NCBI GenBank assembly: GCA_910589115.1
Contig: CAJUSB010000027.1
Location: 1 to 31,936 of the forward strand
Reading direction: 5' to 3'
Length of the DNA: 31,936 bases
Source of the DNA: an uncultured Clostridia bacterium
Lineage (GTDB): Bacteria > Bacillota > Clostridia > Oscillospirales > Butyricicoccaceae
Part shown: piece by piece, positions 31,274-31,936 of the stretch
How positions within the stretch are numbered: the stretch's first letter is position 1
Layout: every line of letters begins with the position of its first letter
Notes under the pieces: generated by a model
The model's database searches: none
What the model saw: only the letters and a program-made list of their open reading frames with translations
What the model was told of the DNA's origin: nothing
Translations under genes and position numbers: made by a program

Positions 31274-31411
31274 ATGCAGGGCACTGTCCTGCACCCGCAA
31301 TTTTTTTGTAAAAAAATTGATTAAAAACTTTATTACCGCTGCGGCGGGGGAATGGGTGCGCTTGTGCCCGATTTTGCCTGCTGCCTCGCCCGCCAAAAGG
31401 CTTGCGTGAGG
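31274..31411 (+). repeat. Family B intergenic repeat, copy 4 (diverged)
   Basis: CAGGGCACTGTCCTGCACCC, the A/T palindrome in a variant form (AATTTTTTTG / AAAAAAATT), ACTTTATTACCGCTGCGG, GGGGAATGGGTGCGCTTGTG, TTGCCTGCTGCC and CGCCCGCCAAAAGG. The closing hairpin has lost most pairing (CTTGCGTGAGG instead of GGCGGGCGGGG). Confidence 0.8.
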
Positions 31412-31702
31412 AGATAACATATTTGAGAATTCCGGGAAAGGGAGGGTATGCCGGGGAAACCCTGTGTAAACGTGATAAATCGCCAGGAAGGGCGTGAGTT
31501 CAGAACATTTCATCCCGATATGCCGCACGGTCTTCTCAGAAAAGTTGTCCCCGACTCGAAGAAACTTTATCGGTGTAAAGTGCGAGTCGGATCGACACGT
31601 GTAACACCTTCAGAGCGGCGCTGTACGGGTAAGCGCTACAACTGAATAAAATGACGTAAAAGCCCCCCGATGGCGCATACAGCGGCGTTTTCGGGGGCTT
31701 TT
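31412..31702. ncRNA. Structured gene-poor stretch, candidate noncoding RNA
   Basis: Within 31412-31657 there are several local hairpins: GGG-GAAA-CCC with a GNRA loop (31453-31462), CGCC-aggaag-GGCG (31481-31494), and a nested one with outer arms CCGACTCG and CGAGTCGG (31551-31590) around ACTTTA/TAAAGT. The stretch ends in a terminator at 31658-31702. A 65-codon frame (31448-31645) resembles no protein I know and spans the hairpins. I do not recognise an RNA family. Strand is not certain; the terminator fits plus. Confidence 0.3.
31658..31702 (+). terminator. Rho-independent terminator (both strands possible)
   Basis: AAAAGCCCCC (31658-31667) pairs with GGGGGCTTTT (31693-31702), closing a 25-nt loop; the stem ends in TTTT on the plus strand and in TTTT on the minus strand. 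Confidence 0.7.
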
Positions 31703-31777
31703 GGGCGTTATAGTAGAAAAGAAGACTGACGGCTTATATCAGGCACTGTAACGGCGTTTTTGTGACGCAGGGCGGGT

Positions 31778-31805
31778 CGCTCCGCTGCTTGGCAGCAGCG
31801 GAGCG
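31778..31805. repeat. Perfect 12-bp hairpin near the window end
   Basis: CGCTCCGCTGCT (31778-31789), loop TGGC, AGCAGCGGAGCG (31794-31805). No T-run and no gene nearby; the remaining bases to 31936 hold nothing I can name. Confidence 0.65.
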
Positions 31806-31936
31806 GGCACGGAGTACAAACACAGCGATCAAAGCATTACAGGTGTTATAAGTTTCGTTATAGCGATAAAAGTGCAAAAGTTTGGTGTTAGTCAGAAAGT
31901 GGGTCGGTGAGGGTCAAAGGGACAGTAAGTTCCAGG

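Overview
The window looks like the chromosome of a mid-to-high-G+C member of the Firmicutes, class Clostridia (my guess is the Oscillospirales/Butyricicoccus-like side; genus cannot be fixed from the sequence alone). The basis is a Gram-positive housekeeping set (cdaA-cdaR, YerC/TrpR-like repressor, Hsp33, RseC-like protein, EFR1-type flavodoxin/ferredoxin, M18 aminopeptidase, ABC-F ATPase), consensus sigma-A promoters with 17-bp spacers, AGGAGG ribosome-binding sites and frequent GTG/TTG starts.

Bases 1-3.9 kb are the visibly AT-richer end of a decayed integrative element: a frameshifted unknown gene (minus strand), a small basic protein coupled by a GTGA overlap to a P-loop ATPase that is itself frameshifted at a G-run, two consecutive excisionase-like HTH genes, and the C-terminal stump of a tyrosine integrase. 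Between the stump and tRNA-Lys lie two copies of a 14-nt direct repeat that could be recombinase sites. The element abuts a five-gene tRNA operon (minus strand, order Gly-Arg-His-Gln-Lys) with a perfect consensus promoter and a strong terminator, a plausible integration target.

From 4.7 to 14.4 kb all genes read on the plus strand: cyclophilin, a catalytically dead-looking GDPD-like protein, ABC-F ATPase, HD hydrolase, YdcF-like membrane protein, prfA-sua5-coaE (translation termination, t6A tRNA modification, CoA synthesis) and an M18 aminopeptidase. From 14.7 to 20.3 kb the minus strand carries a BceAB-like ABC transporter, a TraX-like membrane protein, and an Lrp regulator with its aminotransferase. 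From 20.8 to 22.8 kb the plus strand carries a TrpR-like repressor, a methyltransferase and hslO. From 23.1 to 31.0 kb the minus strand carries an EFR1-like redox protein, a DUF1349-like protein, guaB, an RseC-like protein, and a translationally coupled cdaA-cdaR-FAD dehydrogenase operon (c-di-AMP synthesis).

The most unusual feature of the window is a set of interspersed intergenic repeats that gene annotation does not explain. Family A (about 90 nt, four copies) is built on a 10-nt inverted repeat that forms a perfect hairpin. Family B (about 150 nt, four copies) has an A/T palindrome, a conserved middle and a G+C-rich closing hairpin. They occur in both orientations, in leaders and in convergent gaps, and A and B parts sit together at three loci. 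The last 0.5 kb also holds a structured, gene-free stretch ending in a terminator that could be a noncoding RNA.
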